Below, piece by piece: positions 1 to 11,880 of a stretch of DNA of 64,000 nucleotides; positions within the stretch are counted from its first letter, which is position 1, and each line of letters starts with the position of its first letter. The notes beneath the pieces are model-generated. The model did not search any database and was not told the DNA's origin. It worked only from the letters and a program-made list of their open reading frames with translations. Origin of the DNA: Paraspadella gotoi (taxonomy: Eukaryota > Chaetognatha); assembly GCA_051294375.1 (NCBI GenBank), contig CM119263.1, forward strand, positions 7,674,635 through 7,738,634, given 5' to 3'. The position numbers and the translations under genes were made by a program.

Positions 1-273
1 AAAAATAGAAAGAGAAGAGAAAGAATGAAAGTTGCCGCGGAACTCGTACAAACGAATACGCGACTTTGTTAATTCAAACGTTGATATCAACAACGTGGAA
101 GAAAGAGACGCCGAAGATAGTCTTTTTCTTTCTTTCTTTCTTTCTTTCTTTTTTTCTTGAAGCCGAAAATAGTATCGAAACACAAAGAGAAGGAAAAGAA
201 AAAAAGAGAGAGAGAGAGAGAAAAAGACGCGACGCGCGCGGCCAAATTCGAATTGCGCCAACTGCAACGAGTC

Positions 274-301
274 TCTCTCTCTCTCTCTCTCNNNNNNNNN
301 N

Positions 302-331
<30 letters not shown>
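274..331. repeat. CT microsatellite interrupted by a 10-N gap (292-301)
   Basis: TC repeats stand on both sides of the gap, so the gap is an unresolved stretch of the same array. Confidence 0.9.
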
Positions 332-336
<5 letters not shown>

Positions 337-394
337 TACCAGCGCCAGAGAAAGAGAAAGAGAGAGAGCGAGGAGTATTAAAATGACCACAAAG

Positions 395-402
395 TGACGT
401 CA
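395..402. promoter_or_regulatory. Perfect palindromic CRE (TGACGTCA)
   Basis: An isolated full CRE downstream of a GA/CT array, followed at about 434-446 by an AAGGTCA nuclear-receptor half-site; a related TCAAAGGTCA occurs near 2953. No gene is recognised nearby, so any role is speculative. Confidence 0.3.
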
Positions 403-1377
403 TAAAAAACGGCAATGAAAACTCGCCCGCGGGGTCGAAGGTCACGGCGGGGACGTGATGAGCCAAGACGCTGACCGCGAAGAGACAACAATGCCTCATA
501 AAAGAGAAGGCATAAGTTGATCGGAGCCAAAATTAAAAGAATCTGCTCCAACTGTATTCTTTTTTTGTTTTGTCTTTTTTGTTGTTGTTGTTGTGTACAA
601 TTTCTGTTGTTGTTCTAATCTGATCTTTTGTTCTTCTTTTGTTCTTCTTACTGATCTCCCAACTTCTATCTTAGAGGTGTTAACGCGCGAATGTCTGATA
701 CACTTAATAATTCTTTTTCTTCCCTAAAATGTGTACTAAATGTGTGATAGGCGAAAGGTTTTCAACTTACTCTTTAGCTTTTTTTATAGATAAAAGCAAA
801 GTTTTTGAATGTGGTACAACGAATTTTATCGCATCAGCTTTTTTTATTTAAAAATCGATAGCTTTATCAGTAAATAAAGTTATGAATTAACTAGTATCTA
901 TGATATGTAAGTATATTGTATAACACGATAAGATTGAATGTTCCTTTATCAGGATTATCGCTTTAAAAGATAAACGTCAAAAAAATCCGATAAAATTTTT
1001 TTCTCTTCAACAAATAAAATGGTTTTTTTTTATTGTTAAAAGGGGGATTTTTTTTTTTATTCATTTTTCGGGACGGTGTCTCCTTTCCTCAAATGTTCCA
1101 CCCTCTCTCTTCTCTCGCGCTGCTCTCTTTCCTTCTTTTATATTAAGTCTACTCAGTTCTTTGTGCTCCAACATCTATCCCCTCACTCTATCTTTTTATT
1201 CCCCATCGTCCACCCCCCACCGCTTTTGATGGCCCACACCCCAAAAAAAAAAAAAAAATCCCAAGCTGTTTTACAGAAATCACAAATATCCTTGGAATTC
1301 AATTTGTCCCGAAAACGCGCTAATTAAACATCAAAAATTTATAAATGGGGATGTGAAATCGTTCAAAATGTTTTTCG

Positions 1378-1458
1378 CCGCGCCGCTCCGACCGCCGCCG
1401 CTGCTCTCGCCGCCGCTCTCGCCGCCGCCGCCGCCGCTCTCGCCGCCGCCGCCTTCGC
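1378..1458. repeat. GC-rich CCG/CTCTCGCCG minisatellite
   Basis: Repeated GCCGCCG and CTCTCGCCGCCG blocks stand in otherwise pyrimidine- or AT-rich DNA. A trinucleotide GAC/ACG tract of similar character occurs at about 3660-3710. Confidence 0.8.
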
Positions 1459-2330
1459 TTTTGGCCTGATTTATGCCTCATCGCTTCCATTTCTCATAAA
1501 AGTCTTCCTTCCTTTTTCCACCCAAAAATCTGTTATTCCCTCTCGACCCCGAAATCCCCTTTTTTTGAGAATTTAGATTTTGTTTTTCTCCTTCCTTTTA
1601 GTCTCTCTCCTCTTTCTATATTGCTCTTCTTTTCTTTTTAAAAGTTCTTTGTATCTTCCACTCCTTTTATCTTTCTCCCCGAAGGCATCGTTTTCCTCCC
1701 CATTTCGATCTCTTTCCATCCATTCTCCGTCACACATCTTTCTTACCCTCGTTGTTTTCCTACCCTCTTTATCTTTCTCTCCCCTCTCATCTTCCTTCCC
1801 TTTGTATTCCTAACCTCCCTCTCTATCTTCCTCCCCTCCCTCTCCATCTTCCTCCCACCCTCTTCCATCTCCCTCCCCCCTCTTCATCTCCGTCTTCGAT
1901 GCCTCACTTTTGCGTCAACAAACTCGAGCGAATTTTTCGATGGAAGATTTTGAGCTTCAGAGAAAAAAAAATTGGGGAGCGGGTTTGGTGGGAGGCGGGA
2001 GCTGGTCAGTTGGGGAGAAGATGGAATTGAAATGAAATGGAATACGACGACCACGAGGATGAGAAGAGAATAATATATAGAATTTAATATAAATCTCGAT
2101 GTTTTAGCATTGGTTGTTTTTGATGAATAAAATGTAAAAAAATCAATTTTAAAAATTATTTTAACTATTAAAAATTTTTTTTAAAATGATTGATGAATGA
2201 ATCTATTTTAAAATCGAATAAAAGAATTAGACTTTGGATCGATTCTAATAGAGATAATGCGGAAGAGAACTGGAAAGGAAGCATCGCGAGACGGATTTCC
2301 AAAATTCCCAAATTCCTTGATTTTTGGCGT

Positions 2331-2332
<2 letters not shown>

Positions 2333-2387
<55 letters not shown>
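2333..2387. repeat. GA microsatellite
   Basis: About 27 uninterrupted GA units. Confidence 0.95.
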
Positions 2388-2392
<5 letters not shown>

Positions 2393-2989
2393 TTTCAGTT
2401 TTACAACCTCTCGTCGGTTTTTTTTACTCGTTGGTTTCTTTCCGCCGAAACGGAAATAAAGCGAAGAGTCGAGGGATTCAATCAACTTCTTTGAAGACTC
2501 CACGCGTCTTTTAGTCCCCGGCTCAATCGCCTCAAAAATTATCATCAATCGACCAGGTACTCCTCAACCGCGACCATCAATTATTTCCATTCACCACTAA
2601 TTAATCACTATCATAACTACACCACACGTCCTCAAAAGGACCGTAAAAAACTGAAATTCAATCATGATACATTTCCCTAACTTTGTCACTCATAAGTCAA
2701 TCACTATTATACATCTATCACCAATCAATAACTATTCAAACACCGCAGATGAATTAACTGGCATCATAATTAACCCCGCAACATCACTGGCATATATCCG
2801 TGCCACCCATCAATCAATCACTGGCGTATAACTCTACCTCCCATCAATCAATCACTGGCATAACTTCTGGCACGCATCCATCAATCGACGGCATAATGCT
2901 CCCTCGCGGCGCCGGAAGCGGTGGGCGTGGCGAAAGAACGAGACTCGGAGTCAAAGGTCACGGCGTGCGACGAAAAAACTCGGGTCATT

Positions 2990-3331
2990 NNNNNNNNNNN
3001 NNNNNNNNNNNNNNNNNNNNNNNNNNNNNNNNNNNNNNNNNNNNNNNNNNNNNNNNNNNNNNNNNNNNNNNNNNNNNNNNNNNNNNNNNNNNNNNNNNNN
3101 NNNNNNNNNNNNNNNNNNNNNNNNNNNNNNNNNNNNNNNNNNNNNNNNNNNNNNNNNNNNNNNNNNNNNNNNNNNNNNNNNNNNNNNNNNNNNNNNNNNN
3201 NNNNNNNNNNNNNNNNNNNNNNNNNNNNNNNNNNNNNNNNNNNNNNNNNNNNNNNNNNNNNNNNNNNNNNNNNNNNNNNNNNNNNNNNNNNNNNNNNNNN
3301 NNNNNNNNNNNNNNNNNNNNNNNNNNNNNNN
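2990..3331. other. Assembly gap (342 N)
   Basis: A run of N. The flanking sequences show no obvious shared repeat. Confidence 1.
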
Positions 3332-4193
3332 CCTTAACCTTCTCTTTACTCTAACTCTTATACTTTAATCATTTTTTTCTCTTTTTCCTCCCTAGTCTTT
3401 CTCCTTTTCTTTCCCTCTTCATTTCGATGTTTTAAGACAATTCCTTTTATAATCCAGGTCCTCTCCTCCTCCCCCCTGCCCCTTTGCCTTTATAGTGCTC
3501 GATCCTGGCCTCATTAATAATCCTGCTCCCAACACGCCCTGGTTTCAGTTCCGCCGATTGCGCATTTAAATACCTTGTTTCTCGATCGCGTTGCTCAACC
3601 TCTGAATTCCTAGCGCACGTGACTACGAGCGCCAATTAATTTTACTACCCAGCTCCGTCGTGCGACGACGATGACGACGACGACGACGACGATAACCACG
3701 ACGACCATCCCTCTCTACTTCCCATCCGCTTCTCCCATCGGCCTTCCCTTTGTTCCCACCTTCGGCGCTTAGTTTTCGCGTCGTCGCTAAACCCCGGGAA
3801 TAGACGCGTGGGGGGCGAAGGGACGCTGGTAACGCGTGGCGGGTCTCAAGGCCAAAATAATGATTTGAGGAAGGAAACCAAATATGAAATAACGAAAGGT
3901 CTTACGAAATGGGAAGCAGAGATTGCCCTCCGAGGGTGTACCGGGTGACGTCGCGCCGGAACTTGAAAGTTCTAGGGAATCGAGAACTCGTGCTCTCTCT
4001 CTCTCTCTCTGAATTTAGATAGATCAAGAGGCAATGACAGAAAAATTAAAAAAGAGGAATAGGAGCAAATAAATAAAGATAATGAAAATAAAAAATAAAA
4101 GGGGCGGAAAAATAAGAAGGTGAAATGGATCTATCTCGTCTCCATAGAAAAGTATTTACTTATTACAAACTTTTCCCCAACAACTTCTCTCAC

Positions 4194-4657
4194 CTTGCTC
4201 GATGATTGCACCAGCCAAAAGCCACCACGTCATAGTGTCCATGTTGGGCCGGGCAAGGCTGAAGGGGGTGTCTTTGGTTTTGGCCCGACTGAGGGAAGCC
4301 CACTTCCGCCCCCAGCGTCGAGAAGGAGCTTAACGGGATCGCGTGTTCCTTTCCAGGCAGGCGTAGTGAAGGCGCGGCGGGAGCCCCTTTATCGTCACGA
4401 CGTCGACAGCGGCGCCGCCTTTCAATCAAGCGGCGCGATGATTCTAACGTATCCCGCCAAGTGCGGCATGCTTTTCTTGCAACGGAGCCCAGGCCGTCCT
4501 TTCGTCCCGCCAATCAACGTTTAACTTCTTTCCGCGCACCCGAAGGCCATCTTTGCCCGACTTAGCTCGGGGTTGCGAGAGAGAAGCTTCTGCAGGGCGG
4601 CGCGACGTCGTTCGGCGCGTACGGTCGGCAACGATGCTCCAGGTGGCCCTTCCCCAT
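4194..4657 (-). pseudogene. Inverted, frameshifted copy of Caskin exon 1
   Basis: The minus strand reads as Caskin exon 1 from the ATG (4657-4655) through the ankyrin repeats to the GTGAG donor (exon end at 4194). It is 464 bp long against 427 bp in the intact exon (24250-24676), so it has a net 37 extra bases. The extra bases are mostly single-base duplications scattered evenly, and the frame breaks many times. Recognisable fragments include [16 protein letters not shown] and HAALGG. The adjoining intron sequence is copied as well, out to 4011. This looks like sequencing-error insertions in a duplicated contig rather than a decayed paralogue, although a recent inverted duplication cannot be excluded from sequence alone. 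Confidence 0.85.
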
Positions 4658-7524
4658 TGATTTCCGGCGGAGAAGAAGAAGTAAGCGGATTCCGGCGGAG
4701 AGGAATCTGGAGACCGAGACGCGAGTCTCCATCGGAAGAAAAAAAAAGTACTCGAATCTTCGCGTCGTCGTCCTGAGCGTCGTCTCATCGTCTCGGTCCT
4801 CGGAGGGGAGCAGCGCCTCTCGAAGACTCCGGCCCCTCCTCCTTCTTCCTCCAAGAATCGAAGTTTCACATTCGGCAAAATTTCAATCTCTATGGAACGC
4901 GCGATGATAAACCCAACGATGGGCGAGAGATAGAGAGAAAAAATGTTTGTTGGTTCCCTCCCGAGTTCTGTGATTTAAAAGAAGAAAAAAAATTTTAAAA
5001 TCGATGACGGGACTGAGATTCCCGGAATCGGTTAGTGTTCGCCATGTGTATGTGAATTATTTTTTTTTCATTTTCAAAACGAGGATGAATAATAAGTGTA
5101 AGAAACATTCGAAAAGCGGTTTATCCTTTTATTTTAATTGTATTCCAGTACATTAGTCACTATCTCACCTCATTATAATAGCCGCAAAATTTTATTGAAG
5201 AATGGCAAAAGAGGTTGTATGGGATGACTGTCCGACCAAAATGCTTTTCCTGCCAGAAGCCGCCTAAAAAGGGAACAGATGTTTACAAAAAAAACCGCGA
5301 GACTCAACTTCAAAAGTTTAATAGTTCTAATTATCTCTCAAACGCTAATGTTCGCGTAAATTTATCCGCAAAAAAAAATACGGAAGGCTGCATTCCAAAT
5401 AAATCTTTTTAAATCCTAAAAACTAAAACTTCGTACCGTAGTCGAATCCAAAATTCCCAAGGAAGACGAAAACGGTTTTGTTTTTTAATTTAAACCAAAT
5501 TTTCTTTTTTATTTTAAAAAAAAAAAACCAAAATTCAAAAAAAAAATTTCTACGTTTGTCATTAACTTTCGAATTCGTGGGAGAGTAATTAATACGCGTA
5601 TTAAAATTCTTAAAAACAACTTTCCCCTCAAACAAACCATTTCTTATGAAAAAGCAAAAATTACGATGAAGCGCTTCGTAAACATTCATGCTGCATGGAA
5701 AAGGGATTCTTTTTTTTAATCTCCAGAAAAACGGGAACGCAGAGGACCTGTTAGAGTTTAGACCGTTCACCGAATCGAATAGCGGGGCGAAAGATTTTTT
5801 ATCTCGCATCGCCTTCAACGAAATGATTAAATACGAAAGTGGTTTATTTTGCGTTGCGACGGAAATTGGGTTGACTGTCAGAAAAGATGAGCGTTCACAC
5901 AGTCAAATTTCCATTCATTCGTTTCGAGAACGGCCTCGTACCACCGCAGTTCAATTCGCGGAATTTTTTCGTTTCAGGGCCGATTCGCAGACCCAGTGAA
6001 AAAAACGTCAAAATTTATCCTTTGCGATCAGGGCATCAAAAAAAAGCCCTCGGCACAAACTGTTTAAAATTTGTTTCTTTTTAAAGTTAGATAGTTGTAT
6101 AAAGTCCTGTTATTGGTCAATTTGAATCCGAGTCGCAAAATTAATAGTATGACCCCGGCGGTTAATAAATTTAAATCTCGGCGTCAGAGCCCGTGGTTAG
6201 AAAGCTACGAATAAAAAACAGAAGTTAGAAACGCGCATTAAAGTACATAGAAGCCGAAAAAAAAATTTGGGAAAAAGGACAATCAAATGCATTGGAGAAG
6301 TGTCTTAGTAAATGAAAACTAAAAGAATAGTCAGGGAAGTTGGACTTAAATTGTAAATAAATTAAATAATAAGGAGAAACAAATGTATGAAAAAATGCAA
6401 GCTTGTTCATTTGAGTTTTTCTGATTGGCCTCTCCCCCACTTGTACCCAAAGACACTAAATTCCCGATTTTTGTCTTTAATTTATAGTCGGATAAACATT
6501 ATATCCATATTTTTGTAACAGTGACGTAAAGAAAAACTGGAGAAGAAAACTGAATGGTAAGAAAATTAGTCACTACGTGTAGTGATAACAACGAAAGACG
6601 GCATTGGTAAGTTTTAGACATCTGTTAGCAGAGAAAGGGAGATAGTCAGGTTTTCTAATAAAATTAACATTTTTCGAAGGAAGAGGGATGGTTTTTAATA
6701 AAGATTCATTTATCAAGTTTTAGTAATTATAAATATTAATTAAAAGCTTAATTATAATTAAAAGTTTACATATTAAAATTAAAAGTAAAATTAAAATTGG
6801 TAATTACGGGCGTAAATAAAAAAATTTTTTAAATTTAAATAAATTTAAACATTAAAATAAATTAAAAATTAAAGGATATGGTTAAATTAAAGCATATAAA
6901 ATTTGAATTTTTAATAAAATATATATTTATTATTTTAAATATTATTTTTAATATATTTAAAAATATCTTTTGACGCGTATGAAGGCTTGTACATTTAAAG
7001 CCGAAACATGTCCGTCTTATACAAATAAAATCGTTGTTGAACAATTTTAAAACGTCCTTTATCATCTAAACACAACGAAACGAAAGGAAATAACGATGTC
7101 TAAAAAAATATTAAATTTTAAATTTTCAAATACAATTTTAAAAAAATTATTTCCTTAAAAATATATTAAAATTCAATTATCTATTAATCTGTGATATGGA
7201 TAAACGATACGGCGTCCCAGATCATTTATCCCAAATTTGATATCTTTGTTGTTACATTCCTAGTTATTCTTTTCTCATTTTATTTATTATTTTCCCATAG
7301 GCCGCTGCGAAATGTCTAAAATTTACCCGAAAAGACAATGCATCGGGAAAAAAAAATTCAATCAATTTAATGATGATCTGATCAATTTAAATTCGAGTGA
7401 ATTTTCACCGAAGATATTTAAACGAATATCGGTATTACGAGGTAAAATTTTTTTTAGTTATTGATATCATACGCTAAGAGTAAGAGGTTTTAAACTTAAC
7501 ACGATTTTAGCAGACAATGCTTCA

Positions 7525-8260
7525 GTACAAGGTGACCATTTTGAAACCTACGTTTAAGAAAAAATTAACCAAAGGAAACGTGAAAAGATTTTTAATATTT
7601 TTGAAAAAAGATACTTAAAGACAAAACCTCATTTTATATGTATAAATATCATTTTCTACGGTTTATTACTACTTTAACAAAAAGAGTAAAAGAATACTTA
7701 GAAAACGGATCTCCCTGCCTCGATAGCATTAATGTTTTTGAATCAAAAAAATTTGTCTATTTCTGGACGATTTATTATAAAAAGTTTTTTTTAAAAAAAT
7801 AACAATAATATTTATATTGCAGAAAGCCCTTTAAAACTAATACTATTTATATATTTCGAATTCTGTATATAAAAAAATTATAAGGTTATAAAAATATGAT
7901 TAATTTTAATTTTAAAATAGCCAAGGTATATTACTTTTTAAGAAATTATAATCAATATTCCCCGAATCAATTTTTAACAGGCTTTCTTATGATATCCATT
8001 TAACACATAGTGAATGTATACTTGTTTAACAGAGCCATCAATTCCAGGTAGCGAATTTCCCTTTATTTTCTGATTGAAAAGCTCGTATTTGCCTCCTAAT
8101 CTTTTTTCGCTTATTAGGAATTCAAAACAAATCAATTATCAAGGAAATTTATACATGTCTTATATATCTTTTTCAAAATGTTTAAAATCTCTTCACCGCT
8201 TTTCCTTTGGTAAATTTTTTTTTAACGGCGGCTTTCAAAATGCTCACGAGGAATGCAGTA
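7525..8260. repeat. Foldback structure with ~90-bp inverted repeats (left arm copy)
   Basis: The segment at about 7525-7620 (CATTTTGAAACC, ACCAAAGGAAACGTGAAAAG, TTTGAAAAAAGATA) is matched by the reverse complement of about 8160-8260. The same pair appears in the right arm at about 20830-20910 and 21430-21525. The AT-rich interior of about 540 bp has no coding potential. It may be a MITE-like or foldback element; end bases and target duplication could not be defined. Confidence 0.45.
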
Positions 8261-9065
8261 ACGAATTTACTACAAAAAAAAAATTAAAAAAGCAAAGGAC
8301 TTTTTTAACATGGGAATGATGTTAGTACAGGCGTCAATGTCCGATTAAAATCGTGCCGCGTTTACAAAGTATTGAGCAGGTATTCGGAGAAATCTTGTAT
8401 TTCCAAATAATCTTTACCGGAATCCGGCCTATTTCGAGACCCAAACTGCTTCCACGACTTCAGGACTTCAGGAAAGTATAATCCAGAAAGAGAGATTCGC
8501 GTAATACGTAACGTTTTCAGGCCCAAGTCTACTTCCGGATCCTCCCCAGTCGGCAGGAGTTCGCATAAATTCGTCGGGTCGATGTCCGCCACTGACTTGG
8601 GCTTCGACCTTTTCATGGCTAAAAAAAAACAAAAGACCAAAGCTTCACCGAGGACAACATCGAGACTATGCAATGAATAGTTGCATAGAATGCTATGCTA
8701 TGATATGAATAGAATTGTTTTACAGTTTACTTATTGTTACTTATGTTACTCAACCAAAAAGCCTGTTTAGAATGTACTATATTCAATTCATATTCAAATA
8801 TACTGCGATTGCATGTATATGTTTTTACTATCCATAACCAAGATTGTCAATTTTGGGAGACAACCTATAATCATGTTTGAAATTTTATGATTACCTATTT
8901 ATTTTTTTCCGCTGCGGGACGCCTTCACCCAGTATAGCATCTAAATACCCACAAAACTGCCCCAACTGGGTGCCAACAAATAGTAATTATTGTCACCATT
9001 TTCCCCTTCCCCTCTTTCCGGCCCTTCTCCGACCTTCATCCATTTACCCGCTCCAGGCTCTCCGC

Positions 9066-9574
9066 CAGAGAGAGAGAGAGCAGAGAGAGTGAGAGAGAGA
9101 GAGGAGAGAGAGAGAGAGATCGGAACAAAGAAAGCGTGGGATTGAAAAGTGTTTGCAAGTCCAATGCGATGTGTTATTGCGTACAAGGGATAATCAGGAT
9201 CCGCGGAATGTTCTAGATATGGTTCAACACTTTATGGAGGCAATAAACTACGAAAATAGAAAAAAAAAACCTTGCGGGGGTCGGAAAAAAAAAAGAAATA
9301 AAAGGAAGAAAAGAAAAAAGGAAATTGAAAGACGCGGTGAGTTCCGAGGGATGGGGGGGGGGTTTCGTCGAAGAGAGAGGTCTAGGGCCACGCCCTCCGA
9401 GAAAAAATATAAGACCATTATTTTTTTGGAGAATTCTAAACTTCGATACTCTTTGCCTCCTTGCATCTTTGTCTTTCTCTTACCTATCTCTTTCAGCGTG
9501 ATATACCTCCTTCATTCGGCAGATGTGAAGTAAAAAAGAGGAGAGAGAGATGAGAGAGAGAGACGAGATGAGAG

Positions 9575-9607
<33 letters not shown>

Positions 9608-9608
9608 G
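9066..9608. repeat. GA microsatellites of the left arm (9066-9119 and 9548-9608)
   Basis: These are mirrored by CT arrays at about 19988-20028 and 19522-19590. Other arm arrays are at 11521-11588, 12178-12241, 16960-17031 and 17609-17673. Confidence 0.9.
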
Positions 9609-10689
9609 ACGCCAACGTTACAGTTCGTCGTTAGAGGCCGAAGAAGGAAATACGATCCTTATGCCACATTGGGAGGCGGGGAAAATCCGTTTGGGGGAGA
9701 GATGGGGGGCAGGTGTTGGAGGTGGGGAGAGCTTAAGGAGGGTTTAAATTCAAAAGTGTGAGAGGGTGAAATCCTATAAGGAGGAATAAGAAAAAAGGAC
9801 GAAAGGGGGACTTATTGTTGATCGAGGAATCACGGCGATAATTGGGCGTGCCCGACGTGCCGTGGCCAAGGGCTTCGGCGGGGTTAAGGGTCCCGCGCGT
9901 ATCAAGAAAAAGGGTAGACAGGCGGGCTCGGTTAGGGTGGGGTTCGCGGTGACGTTAGAAAAAGGAAGTCGTTAGTTTGCGGCGCGAAAGTTGAGGACGA
10001 GATGAAGGATCCACTTATGGGAAATGGGATTCATTTGCGCGGGCATCGAGTGGGTCGACGGCTGGCGGCGGCGGGCTGCGGACGTCTTGCGGCCGTCAAC
10101 GGGTGTGGGGGAAGCGAATTGGGCTGAGAGGAAGAGGTGAGGAAAGGTGGGAAGAAAGGTTTTCCTCACTATGCGCAAACGAAGAAGGGTAGATCGGAAT
10201 CTCGATATTTCTGACCTGATGAGGCGGCGCCAAATGGACCGGAAGGTCCTATCTCTGTGAACGCGTTTTCGTCTTCTCGAATTAGAGAATTCGCGTCAAA
10301 CGAGAAAAAAGGGAGACGGGCTGAAGTCTGCGAAGAGGGTGGGGGTGGAAGGGAGGGGGCGGGGGCTGGATGAAGATGAACGGAGGAGAGGGCGTGCGGT
10401 TGATGTTATTCGAGGGAGGAAGGGAAGGAAGAAAAAAATTGGAAACGCGGTAAGAAGAGATGAAATAGGCGAAAGAAAAATAGGAGGAGAAATAGGTGAG
10501 GATAAAATAGGAGGTTTAGAATGAAGAAAGCGAAGTGTTTTCTTCCTACTCGCCCGCCTTTCAGAAAATTTTTAGACGATTTTTTTTTTCTCATCTTAGA
10601 TTTTTTTTCTTCTTTGCATCGTCGTCGGGTTTAATAACTCGACCGTTCTTACGGTCTCGTCTTCATTGTTTTGGATTAATCAATCTGAT

Positions 10690-10801
10690 CAGAGATCGAC
10701 GGCGGCCTCCTTTTCTCGCGCCGGCCATTTTGGCGGCCATCTTGGCAGCCATTTTTGTTCTTCTGCGCGCGCCTCTATTTTCATTTTCCTTGATGACGTC
10801 A
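10690..10801 (-). promoter_or_regulatory. Mirrored copy of the CRE/YY1 cluster
   Basis: On the plus strand this reads GCCATTTTGGCGGCCATCTT... and then TGACGTCA at 10794-10801, the reverse complement of the cluster at 18368-18445. The sites survive in both arms although the intervening bases differ. Confidence 0.5.
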
Positions 10802-11159
10802 TTACTTATACGAGTTCTGTCGGGGATACTAAATCCCTCAGATTCTCATCTTTGTTTCTTTCGAGAGGCGGCAAACCTGTTCGCGAAAGAAAAAAAAATT
10901 TTCGGGTCCCGGGTTTTTTCAAAAGTACCATCCGGGGAAAATACATTTGGCGTGGGGTTTTAGTTTCAGGATACCAGGTGTGGTTGGGGCGTGGCAAAAT
11001 TTTTAAAATAAAGTGACACATTAGAAATGACGACGAAAAAATGGAGTTTTAAAAAAAAAATTATATTAATTATATAGTTTTTCTTTAATTTAATAAAATA
11101 ATTTATTGAATGACATGAAAAAAAAATTTATTAATAGCTTCATCAATATCACAAAATAA

Positions 11160-11228
11160 AGTAAACAAATGAATTGATAAATTAAATAAATAAATAATAA
11201 ATAAATAAATAATAAATAAATAAATAAA

Positions 11229-11261
<33 letters not shown>

Positions 11262-11290
11262 AAATAAATTAAATTAATTAAATAAAATAA
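11160..11290. repeat. AAAT/TTTA tetranucleotide array (left arm)
   Basis: A run of AAAT/AATA units with a few interruptions, mirrored by a cleaner TTTA array at 17890-18015 in the right arm. Confidence 0.85.
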
Positions 11291-11538
11291 ATAAACAAAT
11301 AATTTCAAAAAACAGATAAAAATGTTGAATATAAAAAAAAACCCGTGATGCTCAAAGAAAAAAAAATCGTTGAGTCGGATGAAGCGATGGGACAAAGTGT
11401 TTTGCCTATCTTTTCTGCTAAGCTCCGCTAACGAGCCTCATTCCACTTTAAGCAGAGTTACATTATTCCTAAGAATGATAACGATCCGGATGCATAAACA
11501 TTATCTGAACGCGATAAAAACTTCTCTTCTCTCTCTCC

Positions 11539-11570
<32 letters not shown>

Positions 11571-11794
11571 TTTCTCTCTCTTCTCTCTCATCCTCTGGAC
11601 TTTCCCCCATCCATCCAATCTGGTCAGAGGGCATTCGCGACAACAGGGCTAGGATATCGCGCAAGACTCAGTGGGGAACGGTTGTCGAGCGGAATAACAC
11701 AGCGATTTCAGACAATCGATAACGTCTTCTCGAATCATATCAGGTCACCGGAAATACAAAAAGGTTTGAACACGTTTCGAACGAGAACGCTTTA

Positions 11795-11880
11795 AATTTA
11801 ATTTTAATTTAATTTAATTTAATTTAATTTAATTTAATTTAATTTAATTTAATGTTAATTTAATTTTAATTAAATTTAAT
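11795..11880. repeat. AATTT pentanucleotide array (left arm)
   Basis: Tandem AATTT units, the mirror of the AAATT array at 17337-17417. Confidence 0.85.

Larger units (their letters stand above)
1..4010. other. Non-coding low-complexity region with gaps
   Basis: AT-rich and pyrimidine-rich sequence with microsatellites, a 10-N gap (292-301) and a 342-N gap (2990-3331). Around 2780-2900 the phrase CAATCAATCACTGGC recurs three times as a short tandem-like repeat. I see no gene. This part does not belong to the palindrome and is joined to it at a CT array. Confidence 0.7.

Noticed and set aside
3447-3635. 62-codon minus-strand frame
   Set aside because: Short, no recognisable domain, in low-complexity surroundings with no splice partners.
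4120-4524. Plus-strand 134-codon frame
   Set aside because: It is antisense to the inverted Caskin exon 1 copy.
5650-6084. Overlapping plus-strand frames in the left arm, with related frames on the minus strand of 22910-23300
   Set aside because: The two arms disagree in frame after about 40 codons, no domain is recognisable, and no splice model was consistent.
8362-8673. A 103-codon minus-strand frame in the left arm with an ordinary-looking composition
   Set aside because: The mirrored sequence at about 20446-20735 is broken by stops and frameshifts, and the product resembles nothing known; the frame is probably accidental in error-prone sequence.
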